From Comamonas sp. (GTDB lineage Bacteria; Pseudomonadota; Gammaproteobacteria; Burkholderiales; Burkholderiaceae_C), in the NCBI RefSeq assembly GCF_009360615.1, contig NZ_SPEY01000023.1, positions 62,001 through 126,000 on the forward strand: a stretch of 64,000 nucleotides of DNA. The letters run 5' to 3'. The position numbers were made by a program, and so were the translations under genes. Shown piece by piece: positions 51,461 through 63,131 of this stretch; the first letter of the stretch is position 1; every line of letters starts with the position of its first letter. Below the pieces are notes generated by a model that had not been told where the DNA came from, made no database searches, and saw nothing but the letters and a program-made list of their open reading frames with translations.

Positions 51461-52705
51461 TCAGATCGCCGCGGGCTTGGCGGCCTCGCTGCCGGGCTTG
51501 GGGGCCTGCGCAGAGCGCTTGCTGTCGAGCAGGCGCATGACCAGACCGGCCGGGCCGGACGCCCACCAGCGTGCACTGCCGCGCTTGGGCTCGCCCATGG
51601 CCTGGGTGATGCGGTCCAGCACGATGGCCAGCAGCACGATGCCCAGGCCGCCGACGGTGGCCAGACCCATGTCCAGACGGCCGATGCCGCGCAGCACCAT
51701 CTGGCCCAGGCCGCCCACGGCAATCATGGAAGCGATCACCACCATGGACAGGGACAGCATCAGCGCCTGGTTGATACCGGCCATGATGGAGGGCATGGCC
51801 AGCGGCAGTTGCACCTTCCACAGCAGTTGGGCCGGCGATGCACCGTAGGCGCGGCTGGCCTCGATCAGGTCAGGGCGTACCTGGCGAATGCCCAGGTTGG
51901 TCAGGCGGATCAGCGGCGGCAGCGCAAACACGATGGTCACGATCACGCCGGGCACATTGCCGATACCGAACAGCATGACCACCGGCACCAGATAGACGAA
52001 GGCCGGTGTGGTCTGCATGGCGTCCAGGAAGGGACGCGTCCAGCGCTGGGCGCGATCGCTGCTGGCCAGCAGAATGCCCACGGGCAGGCCGATGGCAATG
52101 CAGAAGAACAGCGAGGTCAGCACCAGGGCCAGGGTGACCATGGCTTCGGACCAGATGCCCAGCAGGGCCACGCCCAGCAGGGCGACGGCCGAGCCGATGG
52201 CCAGCTTGCGGCCCGCAAACTGCCAGGCCAGCAGGGCGATCAGCAGCACCAGTGCGGGCATGGGAATGGTCTGCAACACCTCGGTCACGCCGTTGAGCGT
52301 GGCGTCGATCGGCGTGCGAACGGCCTGGAAGAAGGGGCGGAAATGATCGACCACCCAGGTGAGGCCGTGATTGATCGAGTCCTGCACGGGCAGGCCTTCG
52401 GTGGTGATCTGGTGCCAGAGCTGGCCAATGCCGCCGTCATGTCCGGGCACATCGGTGGGAGAGGGGGCGCTGAGCCAGTCGGTGGTGCCGGCCTGGCCGG
52501 CGGCATCGCCGCTGCTCCAGGCATCGGGGCTCGAGCTGGCATCCGCATCGGCATAGGAGGCTGCCCAGGGGTCGGCGTCTGCGGCCGAAGCGGTGGCATC
52601 GGCGCTGGTGGGCTCGGTGGCGGGTGCCGAGGCTGCTGCCCACGGGTCCTCGAAGGCCGCGCTATTGGTTTCTGTGTGGTTGGTGTTCAGTGCGTTGTCG
52701 TTCAA
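51461..52705 (-). CDS. proW: Glycine betaine ABC transporter permease ProW with long N-terminal extension
   Basis: The 414-residue protein has a typical ProW permease core (about 115-390): [20 protein letters not shown] and [26 protein letters not shown], the EAA loop that contacts ProV. The first ~85 residues are unusual, rich in Ala, Asp, Ser and Pro, with repeated DPWAA units. The start is TTG; AAAGGAGGG lies 8-9 nt ahead and no ATG occurs before the core. The gene lies 15 nt after proV and 20 nt before proX copy 3. Confidence 0.9.
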   Translation of the reverse strand: MNDNALNTNHTETNSAAFEDPWAAASAPATEPTSADATASAADADPWAASYADADASSSPDAWSSGDAAGQAGTTDWLSAPSPTDVPGHDGGIGQLWHQITTEGLPVQDSINHGLTWVVDHFRPFFQAVRTPIDATLNGVTEVLQTIPMPALVLLIALLAWQFAGRKLAIGSAVALLGVALLGIWSEAMVTLALVLTSLFFCIAIGLPVGILLASSDRAQRWTRPFLDAMQTTPAFVYLVPVVMLFGIGNVPGVIVTIVFALPPLIRLTNLGIRQVRPDLIEASRAYGASPAQLLWKVQLPLAMPSIMAGINQALMLSLSMVVIASMIAVGGLGQMVLRGIGRLDMGLATVGGLGIVLLAIVLDRITQAMGEPKRGSARWWASGPAGLVMRLLDSKRSAQAPKPGSEAAKPAAI

Positions 52706-52720
52706 ATCGGCTCCCTCCTT

Positions 52721-54016
52721 TTATGGCGCTGCATGCTGAGCGGCTTGCGTGTTGGGCTTGGGCTGGAAGTGTGGGTCCAGCTTGATGGGTGGAATTTCCT
52801 TCTGGGGCGGTGGCACCGGCGGGGTGGCCCGATCCAGGAACTTGAGCATGGTGGTGCGGCTGATCACGCCCAGGTACTTGCCGTCCTCGTCGACCACCGG
52901 CAGCGGGTAGGCTGGGGCGGCAACGGCACCGAACAGCTCGGCCACCGGGGTGCTGCTGGCAATCGGATCCACATCGGGGATAAAGGCGTGCTTGAGGCCG
53001 AGCATTCCATCGTGGCCCTGCAGCGCATCGCGCAGCGACTGCGACGAGACCACCCCCAGAAAACGTTTACGGGCATTGAGCACATAGGCGTAGTCGCGGT
53101 CGGAATCCTCCAGCAGGCGCAGGGCGGCCCGGCAGCCGCGGTCGCTGTGCTCGGAAATCACGGTCAGCGCCTGACGGGCGATGTCGGAGGCCTTGAAAAC
53201 GGCCGCCGCATCCACTCCCTGGATGAACGTGCGCACATAGTCGTTGGCCGGGTTGCGCAGGATCTCGTCGGGCGTGCCGACCTGCTGCACCATGCCGTCC
53301 TTCATGATGGCGATGCGGTCCCCGATGCGCATGGCTTCGTCCAGGTCGTGAGAGATGAAGACGATGGTGCGGCGCTTGATTTCCTGCAGGCGCAACAGCT
53401 CGGACTGCATTTCGGTGCGGATGATGGGGTCCAGCGCCGAGAAGGCCTCGTCCATCAGCAGGATGGAGGGGTCGGAGGCCAGCGCACGGGCCAGACCCAC
53501 GCGCTGCTGCATGCCGCCCGAGAGCTCGTCGGGATAGCTGGCGCCCCAGGCCCCCAGGCCCACCTGCTCCAGTGCATCCTGTGCCTGCCGCTGGCGTGTC
53601 GCGCGGTCCACGCCGGCCAGCTCCAGGCCAAAGGCCGTGTTGTCCAGCACGGTGAGGTGGGGCATGAGGGCAAAGGACTGGAACACCATGGAGATGTCCT
53701 TGCGGCGCAGCGCACGCAGCTCCTTGTCACTGAGTGCATTGATGTCCTGGCCATCGACCAGGATGCGGCCGCTCGTGGGCTCGATCAGGCGGTTGAGCAT
53801 GCGCACCAGAGTGGACTTGCCCGAGCCCGACAGGCCCATGACCACGAAGATTTCACCGGCTTCGATGGTGAAGTCGGCGTCGAACACGCCGATGGATTGC
53901 CCGGTCTGGGCGAGGATCTCCTGCTTGCTCAGGCCCTGCTTCACCAGGCTGAGTGCGGTTTTCGGATCGTTGCCGAAGACCTTGAAGACATGATCGATAG
54001 CGATTTGCTTGGCCAC
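52721..54016 (-). CDS. proV: Glycine betaine ABC transporter ATPase ProV
   Basis: The 431-residue protein has the ATPase domain with Walker [10 protein letters not shown] (about 61-69), signature [15 protein letters not shown] and Walker [14 protein letters not shown]. Two CBS motifs (about 285-395) then precede a Pro-rich tail. CBS domains in this family act as ionic-strength sensors controlling uptake. The start codon is GTG with AAGGAG 9 nt before it. It is the first gene of proV-proW-proX. Substrate preference is betaine/proline by family. Confidence 0.93.
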   Translation of the reverse strand: MAKQIAIDHVFKVFGNDPKTALSLVKQGLSKQEILAQTGQSIGVFDADFTIEAGEIFVVMGLSGSGKSTLVRMLNRLIEPTSGRILVDGQDINALSDKELRALRRKDISMVFQSFALMPHLTVLDNTAFGLELAGVDRATRQRQAQDALEQVGLGAWGASYPDELSGGMQQRVGLARALASDPSILLMDEAFSALDPIIRTEMQSELLRLQEIKRRTIVFISHDLDEAMRIGDRIAIMKDGMVQQVGTPDEILRNPANDYVRTFIQGVDAAAVFKASDIARQALTVISEHSDRGCRAALRLLEDSDRDYAYVLNARKRFLGVVSSQSLRDALQGHDGMLGLKHAFIPDVDPIASSTPVAELFGAVAAPAYPLPVVDEDGKYLGVISRTTMLKFLDRATPPVPPPQKEIPPIKLDPHFQPKPNTQAAQHAAP

Positions 54017-54678
54017 TGTGGCGTTCTCCTTTTTGATGGGATGGAACACAGTCCAGCGCCCACGACCGGCAATGCCGGCGGGCGCTGGCGCACAAGCCAA
54101 AATAAAAGCCCTGATGCCGCAGCGCAGCCCGGTCTGGTGGACAGGACTGCGCAATGCAGATGGCGCAGCGATGGCGCCGAGTTTCAGCCCGGATGGCACA
54201 GCCAGGTGTGCGCAAGAGCTGGCAAATGGGAAGAAGCAGCTGGCTGGCAGAGCTGGTACCGACTGGCACGCATCTGCACGGCTTCTTGTCAGGCCAACCC
54301 CGGCACATCGGCCGGGGAGAGCCCCCTACATCAGGGCCGTGTTTCGGCCCGGTTGACGGGGCTGCGCCAAAGAGCGGCAAGCGCTCTTGAATTGACACAA
54401 CGATCCGCCGGGAAGTGAGTCAACCGCATCTCAACAATGCGTTGACGACCTGCACGGCAGGTTGTAAATGACTTTTTAATATATCGAATTGAGTTTTATG
54501 CGTCAAATACAGCTGTAAGCTTTGCCCTCAGCATCCGCCGGAAATGGCGCCGCTGAAACATTCGCATACGTAAAAATAGCTGGCGCAAGTCATTGATAGA
54601 TAAGGACTTGCGCTGGATTGATGGATTATTTTTGACGGTTGTCAGCTTTGGGCGAGCTTTGCGCTCGCTGAAGACATG
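54017..54678. promoter_or_regulatory. Upstream region of proVWX, gene-free
   Basis: No gene was recognised in these 662 nt. The AT-rich stretch at about 54466-54520 (TGACTTTTTAATATATCG) is the best place for the proV promoter, which would leave a leader of roughly 450 nt on the minus strand. Farther upstream an inverted repeat lies at 54583-54613. A riboswitch or attenuator cannot be ruled out. Confidence 0.4.
54583..54613. repeat. 9-bp inverted repeat upstream of proV
   Basis: GCGCAAGTC and GACTTGCGC are perfect complements separated by 13 nt of AT-rich sequence. The shape suits either a hairpin or a dimeric regulator site. It lies between the proV leader and the YqhA terminator. Confidence 0.5.
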
Positions 54679-54717
54679 AAAAAAGCCCCTTCATGGACAA
54701 CCATGCGGGGCTTTTTT
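54679..54717. terminator. Bidirectional terminator after the YqhA-family gene
   Basis: AAAAAAGCCCC and GGGGCTTTTTT pair around an inner CATGG-ACAA-CCATG stem. T runs exist in both directions. It ends 16 nt before the stop codon of the minus-strand YqhA-like gene. Confidence 0.9.
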
Positions 54718-54733
54718 GGGGAGCAGTGCGGCT

Positions 54734-55372
54734 TCAGTGGTGAGCGCTTTGGGTGAGCTTGTCGGTCAGCGCAATGGCCAGCGCGCTGAGCAGGAAGACC
54801 ACATGGATGATGGTCTGCCACATCAGCACCTGGACTTCATAGCTGCCGGCATTGATGAAGCTCTTGAGCAGGTGGATGGAGCTGATGCCGATGATGGACA
54901 GCGCCAGCTTGACCTTCAGCACCGAGGCATTCACATGGCTCAGCCATTCGGGCTGGTCGGGATGGGACTCCAGGCCCATGCGGCTGACAAAGGTTTCGTA
55001 GCCTCCGACGATGACCATGATCAGCAGATTGGAAATCATGACCACGTCGATCAGGGCCAGCACCACCAGCATGATGATGGTCTCGTTCAGATGGGTGATC
55101 TGCACATCGCTCTTGTAGCCGATATTGGTGATCAGCGCATGCAAGGCTTCCTGGTTGCCGAAGACCGCCTCCACCAGATGCCATAGCTCCAGCAGAAAGT
55201 GCCAGACATAGACGCCCTGGGCGGCAATCAGGCCCAGGTACAGCGGCAGTTGCAGCCAGCGGCTGGCAAAGATCAGCGAGGGCAGGGGGCGCAATGCCCC
55301 GGAAGGCTGGTAGCCGCCATGCGGCGCGTGGTGTGTGGAGTTGCCTGCTTCGTCGGAAGGGATGCGGCTCAT
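54734..55372 (-). CDS. YqhA/UPF0114 (TIGR00645-type) membrane protein
   Basis: The 212-residue protein has four probable transmembrane helices, including LPLYLGLIAAQGVYVWHFLL (about 40-60), IIMLVVLALIDVVMISNLLIM (first 20 positions about 97-116) and VLMWQTIIHVVFLLSALAIAL near the C-terminus (first 20 positions shown by context). The motif LIDVVMISNLLIMVIVGGYE marks the UPF0114/YqhA family, whose function is unknown. The N-terminal ~35 residues are polar and His-rich. No strong ribosome site is seen at the chosen ATG. Confidence 0.85.
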   Translation of the reverse strand: MSRIPSDEAGNSTHHAPHGGYQPSGALRPLPSLIFASRWLQLPLYLGLIAAQGVYVWHFLLELWHLVEAVFGNQEALHALITNIGYKSDVQITHLNETIIMLVVLALIDVVMISNLLIMVIVGGYETFVSRMGLESHPDQPEWLSHVNASVLKVKLALSIIGISSIHLLKSFINAGSYEVQVLMWQTIIHVVFLLSALAIALTDKLTQSAHH

Positions 55373-55731
55373 GATGTGTATGCGGGGCGGACTGGATGCA
55401 ATGGGTGGGCGACGGGACGCCGCCACCTTGTAAGACTGGTTTTGCGGGGGCCGCGTCCCGGACTGCCTGCGCTTTCGAGAGCAGACCGCAAGGCGGGCAC
55501 CGGCCTCTGCAGCAGCAGGTGCGCGATTCTAAGGGTTTGTTCCGGGGCAATGGGAGAAAAGTGCAAGCAAATCAACACCAAACAGGCGCTGTCAGCTGCA
55601 AAAATGGGAGTGAATGACGGGCTTGACGGCGCGCAGAAGCCGCTTCTCAATTTCAGTCAGTGGGGTGTAAGACCGAGCCTTGACAGTACACCCACAATTA
55701 TTTCATTGCTGATGCATCAGGAGACAAAACG
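55373..55731. promoter_or_regulatory. Divergent region upstream of acs
   Basis: This 359-nt gene-free region separates the YqhA-like gene and acs. A TTGACA (55680-55685) lies inside a 7-bp inverted repeat GGGTGTA/TACACCC with 17-nt spacing (55663-55693), about 40-70 nt ahead of acs. The -10 is unclear. CAGGAG at 55718-55723 is the acs ribosome site. Confidence 0.5.
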
Positions 55732-57726
55732 ATGAGCGCTGCGACATCAACCATCGAATCCGTGCTGGTGGAAAACCGTGTGTTTCCACCCCCTGCGGAT
55801 TTCGCCGCCAAGGCCCGTGTCTCGGGAATGGCGCAGTACCAGGCTTTGTGCGATGAAGCCGAACGCGACTATGAAGGCTATTGGGCACGCCTGGCCCGTG
55901 AGAACGTGAAGTGGACCAAGCCCTTCACCCAGGTGCTGGACCAGAGCAACCCGCCGTTCTACAAATGGTTTGCCGATGGCGAGCTCAACGCCAGTGCCAA
56001 CTGTCTGGACAAGCACATGGGCACGCCCGTGGAGAACAAGACGGCCATCATCTTTGAAGCCGATGGGGGCGAGGTCACCAAAGTCACTTACAAGGAGCTG
56101 CTGGCCCGTGTGAGCCAGTTCGCCAATGCGCTGAAGGCGCGCGGCGTGCAAAAGGGCGACCGCGTGCTGATCTACATGCCCATGACCATCGAGGGCGTGG
56201 TGGCCATGCAGGCCTGCGCACGCATCGGTGCCACGCATTCCGTGGTGTTCGGCGGCTTCTCGGCCAAGGCCGTTCAGGAGCGCATTGTGGACGTGGGTGC
56301 CAGCCTGGTGGTCACCTCCAACTACCAGATGCGCGGCGGCAAGGAGCTGCCGCTCAAGGCGATTGTCGATGACGCGATTGCGCTGGGCGGCTGCGAAGCG
56401 GTCAAGAGCGTGCTGGTCTACGAGCGCACCGCTACTGCCTGCCATATGGTCGCAGGCCGCGACATCACCTTCGCCGAGGCATTGGCCGGGCAGTCCACCG
56501 AGTGCGAGGCCGTCCCCGTCAACGCCGAGCACCCGCTGTTCATCCTCTACACCAGCGGATCCACCGGCAAGCCCAAGGGCGTGCAGCATGCCACCGGGGG
56601 GTATGTGCTGTGGGCCAAGCAGACCTTCGAGTGGACCTTTGATGCCAGGGACAGCGATGTCTTCTGGTGCACGGCCGACATCGGCTGGATCACCGGACAC
56701 AGCTATGTGGCCTACGGTCCGCTGGCGGCCGGTGCCACGCAGATCGTCTTCGAGGGCGTGCCGACTTTCCCCAATGCCGGCCGCTTCTGGCAAATGATCG
56801 AACGGCACCAGTGCAGCATCTTCTACACGGCGCCCACGGCCATCCGCTCGCTGATCAAGGCAGCGGACTCCGACTCCAGCGTCCACCCCAGGAACTGGAA
56901 CCTGTCCAGCCTGCGCCTGCTCGGCTCGGTGGGCGAGCCTATCAACCCCGAGGCCTGGATGTGGTATCACAAGCATGTGGGCGGCGAGCGCTGCCCCATC
57001 GTGGACACCTTCTGGCAGACCGAGAACGGCGGCCACATGATCACGCCCCTGCCCGGTGCCACGCCGCTGGTGCCCGGCTCCTGCACCCTGCCTCTGCCCG
57101 GTATCACGGCGGCCATCGTCGATGAGTCCGGCAACGAGATTCCCAACGGTGCCGGCGGCATCCTGGTGGTGAAAAAGCCCTGGCCCTCGATGATTCGCAC
57201 CATCTGGGGCGACCCCGAGCGCTTCAAGAAGAGCTACTTCCCCGAAGAGCTCAAGGGCTACTACCTCGCCGGTGACGGTGCCGTGCGCAGCGAGGACCGC
57301 GGTTATTTCCGCATCACGGGCCGTATCGACGATGTGCTCAACGTCTCGGGCCACCGCATGGGAACCATGGAAATCGAGTCGGCCCTCGTGGCCAAGACCG
57401 ATCTGGTGGCCGAGGCCGCCGTGGTTGGTCGTCCCGACGACCTGACCGGCGAAGCCATCTGCGCCTTTGTGGTGCTCAAGCGTGGCAAGCCCACGGGCGA
57501 AGAAGCCAGGCAGATCGCGGCCGAGCTGCGCAACTGGGTAGCCAAGGAGATCGGTCCGATTGCCAAGCCCAAGGACATCCGCTTCGGCGACAACCTGCCC
57601 AAGACCCGCAGCGGCAAGATCATGCGCCGTCTGCTGCGTTCGCTGGCCAAGGGCGAGGCGATTACCCAGGACACCAGCACTCTGGAGAATCCGGCGATTC
57701 TGGAGCAGTTGTCGGAGACCCACTGA
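55732..57726 (+). CDS. acs: Acetyl-CoA synthetase
   Basis: The 664-residue AMP-forming ligase has the P-loop [10 protein letters not shown] (about 278-287), the WWQTE-like motif [12 protein letters not shown], and the C-terminal [13 protein letters not shown] with the catalytic Lys that is a target of acetylation in this family. It converts acetate to acetyl-CoA in the cytoplasm. Some proteobacterial Acs-like enzymes prefer propionate, which would matter in a steroid degrader that forms propionyl units. Length and motifs favour acetate. Confidence 0.92.
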   Translation: MSAATSTIESVLVENRVFPPPADFAAKARVSGMAQYQALCDEAERDYEGYWARLARENVKWTKPFTQVLDQSNPPFYKWFADGELNASANCLDKHMGTPVENKTAIIFEADGGEVTKVTYKELLARVSQFANALKARGVQKGDRVLIYMPMTIEGVVAMQACARIGATHSVVFGGFSAKAVQERIVDVGASLVVTSNYQMRGGKELPLKAIVDDAIALGGCEAVKSVLVYERTATACHMVAGRDITFAEALAGQSTECEAVPVNAEHPLFILYTSGSTGKPKGVQHATGGYVLWAKQTFEWTFDARDSDVFWCTADIGWITGHSYVAYGPLAAGATQIVFEGVPTFPNAGRFWQMIERHQCSIFYTAPTAIRSLIKAADSDSSVHPRNWNLSSLRLLGSVGEPINPEAWMWYHKHVGGERCPIVDTFWQTENGGHMITPLPGATPLVPGSCTLPLPGITAAIVDESGNEIPNGAGGILVVKKPWPSMIRTIWGDPERFKKSYFPEELKGYYLAGDGAVRSEDRGYFRITGRIDDVLNVSGHRMGTMEIESALVAKTDLVAEAAVVGRPDDLTGEAICAFVVLKRGKPTGEEARQIAAELRNWVAKEIGPIAKPKDIRFGDNLPKTRSGKIMRRLLRSLAKGEAITQDTSTLENPAILEQLSETH

Positions 57727-57827
57727 TACGGCACTTTCCGTCCGCAGCGCGCCGCGCTGCGGCCCGTGCGAGGTGGCTGGAATACCGGGATGTCCCGTCA
57801 AAGCCCCTGATCTGACTGCGCAATGAC

Positions 57828-57860
57828 GACAAGGCCGCTCGAGACAGCGGCCTTGTCATT
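57828..57860 (+). terminator. Terminator after acs
   Basis: GACAAGGCCGCT and AGCGGCCTTGTC form a perfect 12-bp stem with a CGAGAC loop; only a short ATTT follows. It lies 100 nt after acs. Confidence 0.65.
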
Positions 57861-57933
57861 TCTGGCGCTGGCTGACGCAAGCCGATGCGATCTTGGGTTA
57901 AAACACGGCATCCCGGAGTACAAGGAGAAGAGC

Positions 57934-58389
57934 ATGAACTTTCGCACCATCTGCATTGCCCTCATCGTGGCCCTCATTGCCGTGCTGGCCGCCTTCAACT
58001 GGACGGCACTGTCCACGCCCGCCGCAGTATCGCTGGGCCTGACCGAAATCCAGGCACCGCTGGGCGTGCTCATGCTGGCGCTGACGATTTTGCTGAGTGT
58101 GTTCTTTATTGCCTACGTGCTATGGATGCAGGGCTCGGTGCTGCTGGAGGCGCGTCGCCACGCCAAGGAGATGCAGGCCCAGCGCGATCTGGCCGACAAG
58201 GCCGAGGCTTCGCGGTTTACCGAACTGCGCAGCGTGCTGGAAGCGCTGCATGCCAGGGACAAGGAGGAGCTGATGGCCCGGCTGGATGTGCTGGAGGCCC
58301 ATCTGGTGCAGCGCGCCCAGGAGTCGGACAACAGCACGGCCGCCTATGTGGGGCAGCTGGAGCAGCAGATGCAGCAGATCAATCGCTGA
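57934..58389 (+). CDS. LapA-like membrane protein with coiled coil
   Basis: The 151-residue protein has two transmembrane helices (about 5-25 and 45-68) joined by a short loop, then a long alpha-helical, charged C-terminal tail rich in Leu, Glu and Arg (about 75-150). The tail looks like a coiled coil ending in QLEQQMQQINR. This matches the LapA/YciS-type (DUF1049) plan but with a longer tail. AAGGAG precedes the ATG. Its function is unknown; relatives assist lipopolysaccharide assembly. Confidence 0.65.
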   Translation: MNFRTICIALIVALIAVLAAFNWTALSTPAAVSLGLTEIQAPLGVLMLALTILLSVFFIAYVLWMQGSVLLEARRHAKEMQAQRDLADKAEASRFTELRSVLEALHARDKEELMARLDVLEAHLVQRAQESDNSTAAYVGQLEQQMQQINR

Positions 58390-58450
58390 CGAAGCAAGAT
58401 CGATCGCTGTCATCAATGGATCGACAGGCGATCGAAGCTCGTCCCGCATG

Positions 58451-58480
58451 AAAAAAGCCGCTGCACTGCAGCGGCTTTTT
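58451..58480. terminator. Bidirectional terminator between the LapA-like gene and argG
   Basis: AAAAAGCCGCTGC-ACT-GCAGCGGCTTTTT is a perfect stem with A/T tracts on both sides, suited to stop both convergent transcripts. Confidence 0.92.
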
Positions 58481-58497
58481 CGTGGGCGCGGGCCGGA

Positions 58498-60259
<1,762 letters not shown>

Positions 60260-60350
60260 GGAAGAAGTACGCTGTGCGTGGTCGAAGATCAAAAGCATTG
60301 ATTTTAGGCCACGGGATTTGCAACTGCGCGAATGCCTGGCAAAGGCTGGA

Positions 60351-60376
60351 AAAACAAAAGCCCCTCTAAGGGGCTT
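60351..60376 (-). terminator. Terminator of the glycine-zipper gene
   Basis: On the minus strand AAGCCCC-TTAGA-GGGGCTT is followed by TTGTTTTT, 32 nt past the gene's stop. Confidence 0.85.
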
Positions 60377-60407
60377 CTGGGCAGCCTGGAGGCCATGTTG
60401 TTTCGGG

Positions 60408-61160
60408 TCAGCGGCGCCAGCCATGGCCGCCATGGCCGCCATGGCCGCCGTGCCAGCCCGGTCGGTAGTAATGGCCGGGACGGGTGGCGTAGTAGGCGCC
60501 CGCACCAATGGCGGCACCGATCAGCAGCGGCGCCACATAGTCCGTCGCCGAGTAGGTCGTACCCGCAGAATAGGCCGGCGCTACGGGCTGGGGGGCGTAG
60601 TAGCCGCTGTCGTAGCTTTGCGGATAGCTGGTGCTGTAGGCACCCTGAGGAGGCGTCTGGGTGCTGTAGTAGCCGCCGCTGCTGTAGACCGGGTCGTTGA
60701 CCACGGGCTGCACATTCAGCGCAATCCATGGGCCGGGCGGGTTGGCGGTCTGTGTGGTGTAGTTGCGACCGTTGTACTCGTAGGTCACGTTGTAGCCCAC
60801 GGTACGGTTCTGATAGTAGGTTTGCGTGCTGCACTGGCGCATGTTCTGGTACTGCACCGGACCGGAGGCTTCGGCCTGGTTGCCCAGCATGGCACCGCCG
60901 ACCACACCGGCTGCCGTGGCGGCTGCACGGCCCCCGCCGCCGCCGATGGCATTGCCGATCAGGCCACCGGCAATGGCTCCGACCACGGCACCTGCACCGG
61001 TCGGGCGGGGTGCGACCGCTACCGGCTGGTCACTGCAGATTTGCTGCGGTACGGCGACTTGCTGGGTAATGGGGGTCGAGGACAGCACGCGCCCGCGCTC
61101 CTGGGCATAGGCCCCGGAGGCGGCTACGGCGGTCAAAGTCAAAACTGCCAGGGTTTTCAT
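60408..61160 (-). CDS. Glycine-zipper envelope protein with Gly/His tail
   Basis: The 250-residue protein has a signal peptide (cleavage near GAYAQE, about 20) and a glycine-zipper region AGAVVGAIAGGLIGNAIGGG (about 57-76) and GVVGGAMLGNQ, as in the Rickettsia 17-kDa antigen/2TM family. A Tyr/Ser/Thr-rich part follows, and a second short hydrophobic segment near the C-terminus. It ends in HGGHGGHGGHG. It probably sits in the outer membrane. The second of two adjacent ATGs is used because AGGAG is 8 nt before it. Function unknown; the His tail could bind metal. Confidence 0.8.
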   Translation of the reverse strand: MKTLAVLTLTAVAASGAYAQERGRVLSSTPITQQVAVPQQICSDQPVAVAPRPTGAGAVVGAIAGGLIGNAIGGGGGRAAATAAGVVGGAMLGNQAEASGPVQYQNMRQCSTQTYYQNRTVGYNVTYEYNGRNYTTQTANPPGPWIALNVQPVVNDPVYSSGGYYSTQTPPQGAYSTSYPQSYDSGYYAPQPVAPAYSAGTTYSATDYVAPLLIGAAIGAGAYYATRPGHYYRPGWHGGHGGHGGHGWRR

Positions 61161-61285
61161 CAGCATCTCTCCTGTCTCTGAGGCTTTGAGCCCTCAGATC
61201 ACCAGAAAGTTTAGGGGATCCGCGTCACTACAAGCTATCGGCCCCGTAAAACTAGGTAAAGCAATGTGTAAATGTGAGCGTTTGC

Positions 61286-61648
61286 TCAGGTGCTGCGCGT
61301 CGCATTCCAGTCATCGGCCTTGAAGCCGACGGTGATGGTCCCATCGGCCCACTCCACGACAGGGCGCTTGATGGTGCTGGCGTGCTCCTGCATCACGATG
61401 GCGGCACTGGCGGCGTCCACGGCGCGGCTCTTGGTGGCGTCATCGAGCTTGCGCCAGGTCGTGCCCTGGCGGTTGAGCAGCTTTTCCCAGCCCACGGCCT
61501 GCATCCATTGGGGCAGGCGGTCGGCAGGAACACCTTGCTTTTTGAAGTCATGGAACTCGTAAGTGATACCTTGCTCACTCAGCCAGCTGCGTGCTTTCTT
61601 GACGGTGTCGCAGTTGGGGATGCCATAGACGGTGGTGATCTTGCTCAT
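61286..61648 (-). CDS. ArsC/Spx-family (YffB-like) protein
   Basis: The 120-residue thioredoxin-like protein has TVYGIPNCDTVKKARSWL (about 5-22), with one Cys (12) in place of a CxxC, and a late IKRPVVEW segment, as in the YffB/Spx/ArsC group. Arsenate reductase activity is not implied, since the group includes proteins of other function and no ars genes are near. The ATG at MSKITTVYG fits the first strand. It is divergent from folC. Confidence 0.82.
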   Translation of the reverse strand: MSKITTVYGIPNCDTVKKARSWLSEQGITYEFHDFKKQGVPADRLPQWMQAVGWEKLLNRQGTTWRKLDDATKSRAVDAASAAIVMQEHASTIKRPVVEWADGTITVGFKADDWNATRST

Positions 61649-61748
61649 GGTGTTCGGTGTCGGTGAAACGGTTGGAGTCAGATGTAACGCATTTGCCAAG
61701 TGCCGGCCACCATAGGGCCTCTGACAGTGGGCGACAATAGCGCCCAGT

Positions 61749-63074
61749 ATGCACACCATATTTCCCACCTTGGATGCCTGGCTGGCTTATTGCGAGCGCC
61801 TGCATCCCCAGAACATCGCCCTGGGTCTGGATCGCGTGCGTGAAGTCGCACAGCGCATGGGCCTGCAATTCGACTGCCCTGTCATCACGGTGGCAGGCAC
61901 CAATGGCAAGGGGTCGACCTGCGCCATGCTGGAGGCCGTGGCTCTGCAGTCCGGCTATCGCCCTGGTGTCTATACCTCGCCGCATCTGGTTCACTTTGAA
62001 GAGCGCTGCCGTGTGGGCGGCGAGATCGTGAAGGCCGAGGAACTGATTCCGCATTTTGAAGCGGTGGAGCAGGCCAGGGTCAAGGACGGCAAAGAGGTTG
62101 CGCTCACTTACTTCGAGTTCACCACGCTGGCGATCCTGCGTCTGATGAGCCTGTCCAGGCTGGATGTGGCGATTCTGGAGGTGGGTCTGGGGGGCAGGCT
62201 CGATGCCACCAACATCATCGATGCCGACTGCGCCATCATCACCAGCATCGATCTCGATCACATGGAGCTGCTGGGGCCGGACCGCGAAAGCATAGGCCGC
62301 GAGAAGGCCGGCATCATGCGCGCCGGTCGCCCTGTCATTGTCAGCGACCCGGTGCCGCCGCAAAGCGTGATCGATCACGCGGCCGAAATCGGTGCCGACC
62401 TCTGGCGCTTCGGCAAGGACTTCAACTACGACGGCGACAAGCAGCAATGGGGTTGGGCCGGTCGTGGCCGTCGCTATGCGGGGCTGGCCTACCCGGCGCT
62501 GCGCGGCGCCAATCAGCTGATGAATGCCTCCGGCGTGCTGGCCGCCTATGAAGCCATTCGCGCCAAGCTGCCGGTGACGGCGCAGGCCGTGCGCACGGGC
62601 CTGTCCATGGTGGAGTTGCCCGGTCGCTTCCAGATCGTCCCTGGTCAGCCCACGCTGGTGCTGGATGTGGCGCACAACCCGCACTCGGTGGCAGCGCTCA
62701 CCGCGAATCTCGATGCCATGGGCTATTTCCCGACCACGCATGCCGTGTTCGGTGCCATGGCCGACAAGGACTGGGAGCCCATGCTCACCAAGGTGGGGCC
62801 GCTGGTCGATCGCTGGTATTTCTCCGATCTGCCCACGCCGCGTGCCGACTCGGCAGAAAACCTCAGGGCCAGGCTGCAGCAGCTGCAGGCCCAAGGCGTG
62901 ATCCGCAAGGAGGTGAGCATGCAGACCTTTGCCAATCCCCAGCAGGCCCTGGATGCCGCAGTCGCGGCCTCGGAGGCGGCTGATAGAATCGTGGTCTTTG
63001 GATCGTTCTTCACCGTGGGCGGAGTGTTGCAAAACGGCACGCCTCGTCTGAACGCCAAACACCTGACTCACTGA
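61749..63074 (+). CDS. folC: Folylpolyglutamate synthase/dihydrofolate synthase
   Basis: The 441-residue Mur-ligase-type enzyme has the ATP loop AGTNGKGSTCAMLEA (about 48-62), the metal motif near TSIDLDHMELLG and the C-terminal VLDVAHNPHSVAAL (about 303-316). It adds glutamate to dihydropteroate and to folates in the cytoplasm. It is followed 57 nt later by a SPOR-domain gene, an arrangement that in many betaproteobacteria continues into cvpA and purF. Confidence 0.94.
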   Translation: MHTIFPTLDAWLAYCERLHPQNIALGLDRVREVAQRMGLQFDCPVITVAGTNGKGSTCAMLEAVALQSGYRPGVYTSPHLVHFEERCRVGGEIVKAEELIPHFEAVEQARVKDGKEVALTYFEFTTLAILRLMSLSRLDVAILEVGLGGRLDATNIIDADCAIITSIDLDHMELLGPDRESIGREKAGIMRAGRPVIVSDPVPPQSVIDHAAEIGADLWRFGKDFNYDGDKQQWGWAGRGRRYAGLAYPALRGANQLMNASGVLAAYEAIRAKLPVTAQAVRTGLSMVELPGRFQIVPGQPTLVLDVAHNPHSVAALTANLDAMGYFPTTHAVFGAMADKDWEPMLTKVGPLVDRWYFSDLPTPRADSAENLRARLQQLQAQGVIRKEVSMQTFANPQQALDAAVAASEAADRIVVFGSFFTVGGVLQNGTPRLNAKHLTH

Positions 63075-63131
63075 GTCAGCGGCCTGCCCCACCGGCCTTG
63101 CCGGGCGGCAGGCCTCAACAAGTCCTCACTC

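Noticed and set aside
51809-54418. Plus-strand open frame of about 870 codons opposite proW and proV
   Set aside because: ProV and ProW show all ABC transporter motifs on the minus strand; the opposite frame has no recognisable domain.
55747-57801. Minus-strand open frame of about 680 codons opposite acs
   Set aside because: Acs has complete catalytic motifs; the antisense frame is a codon-bias artefact.
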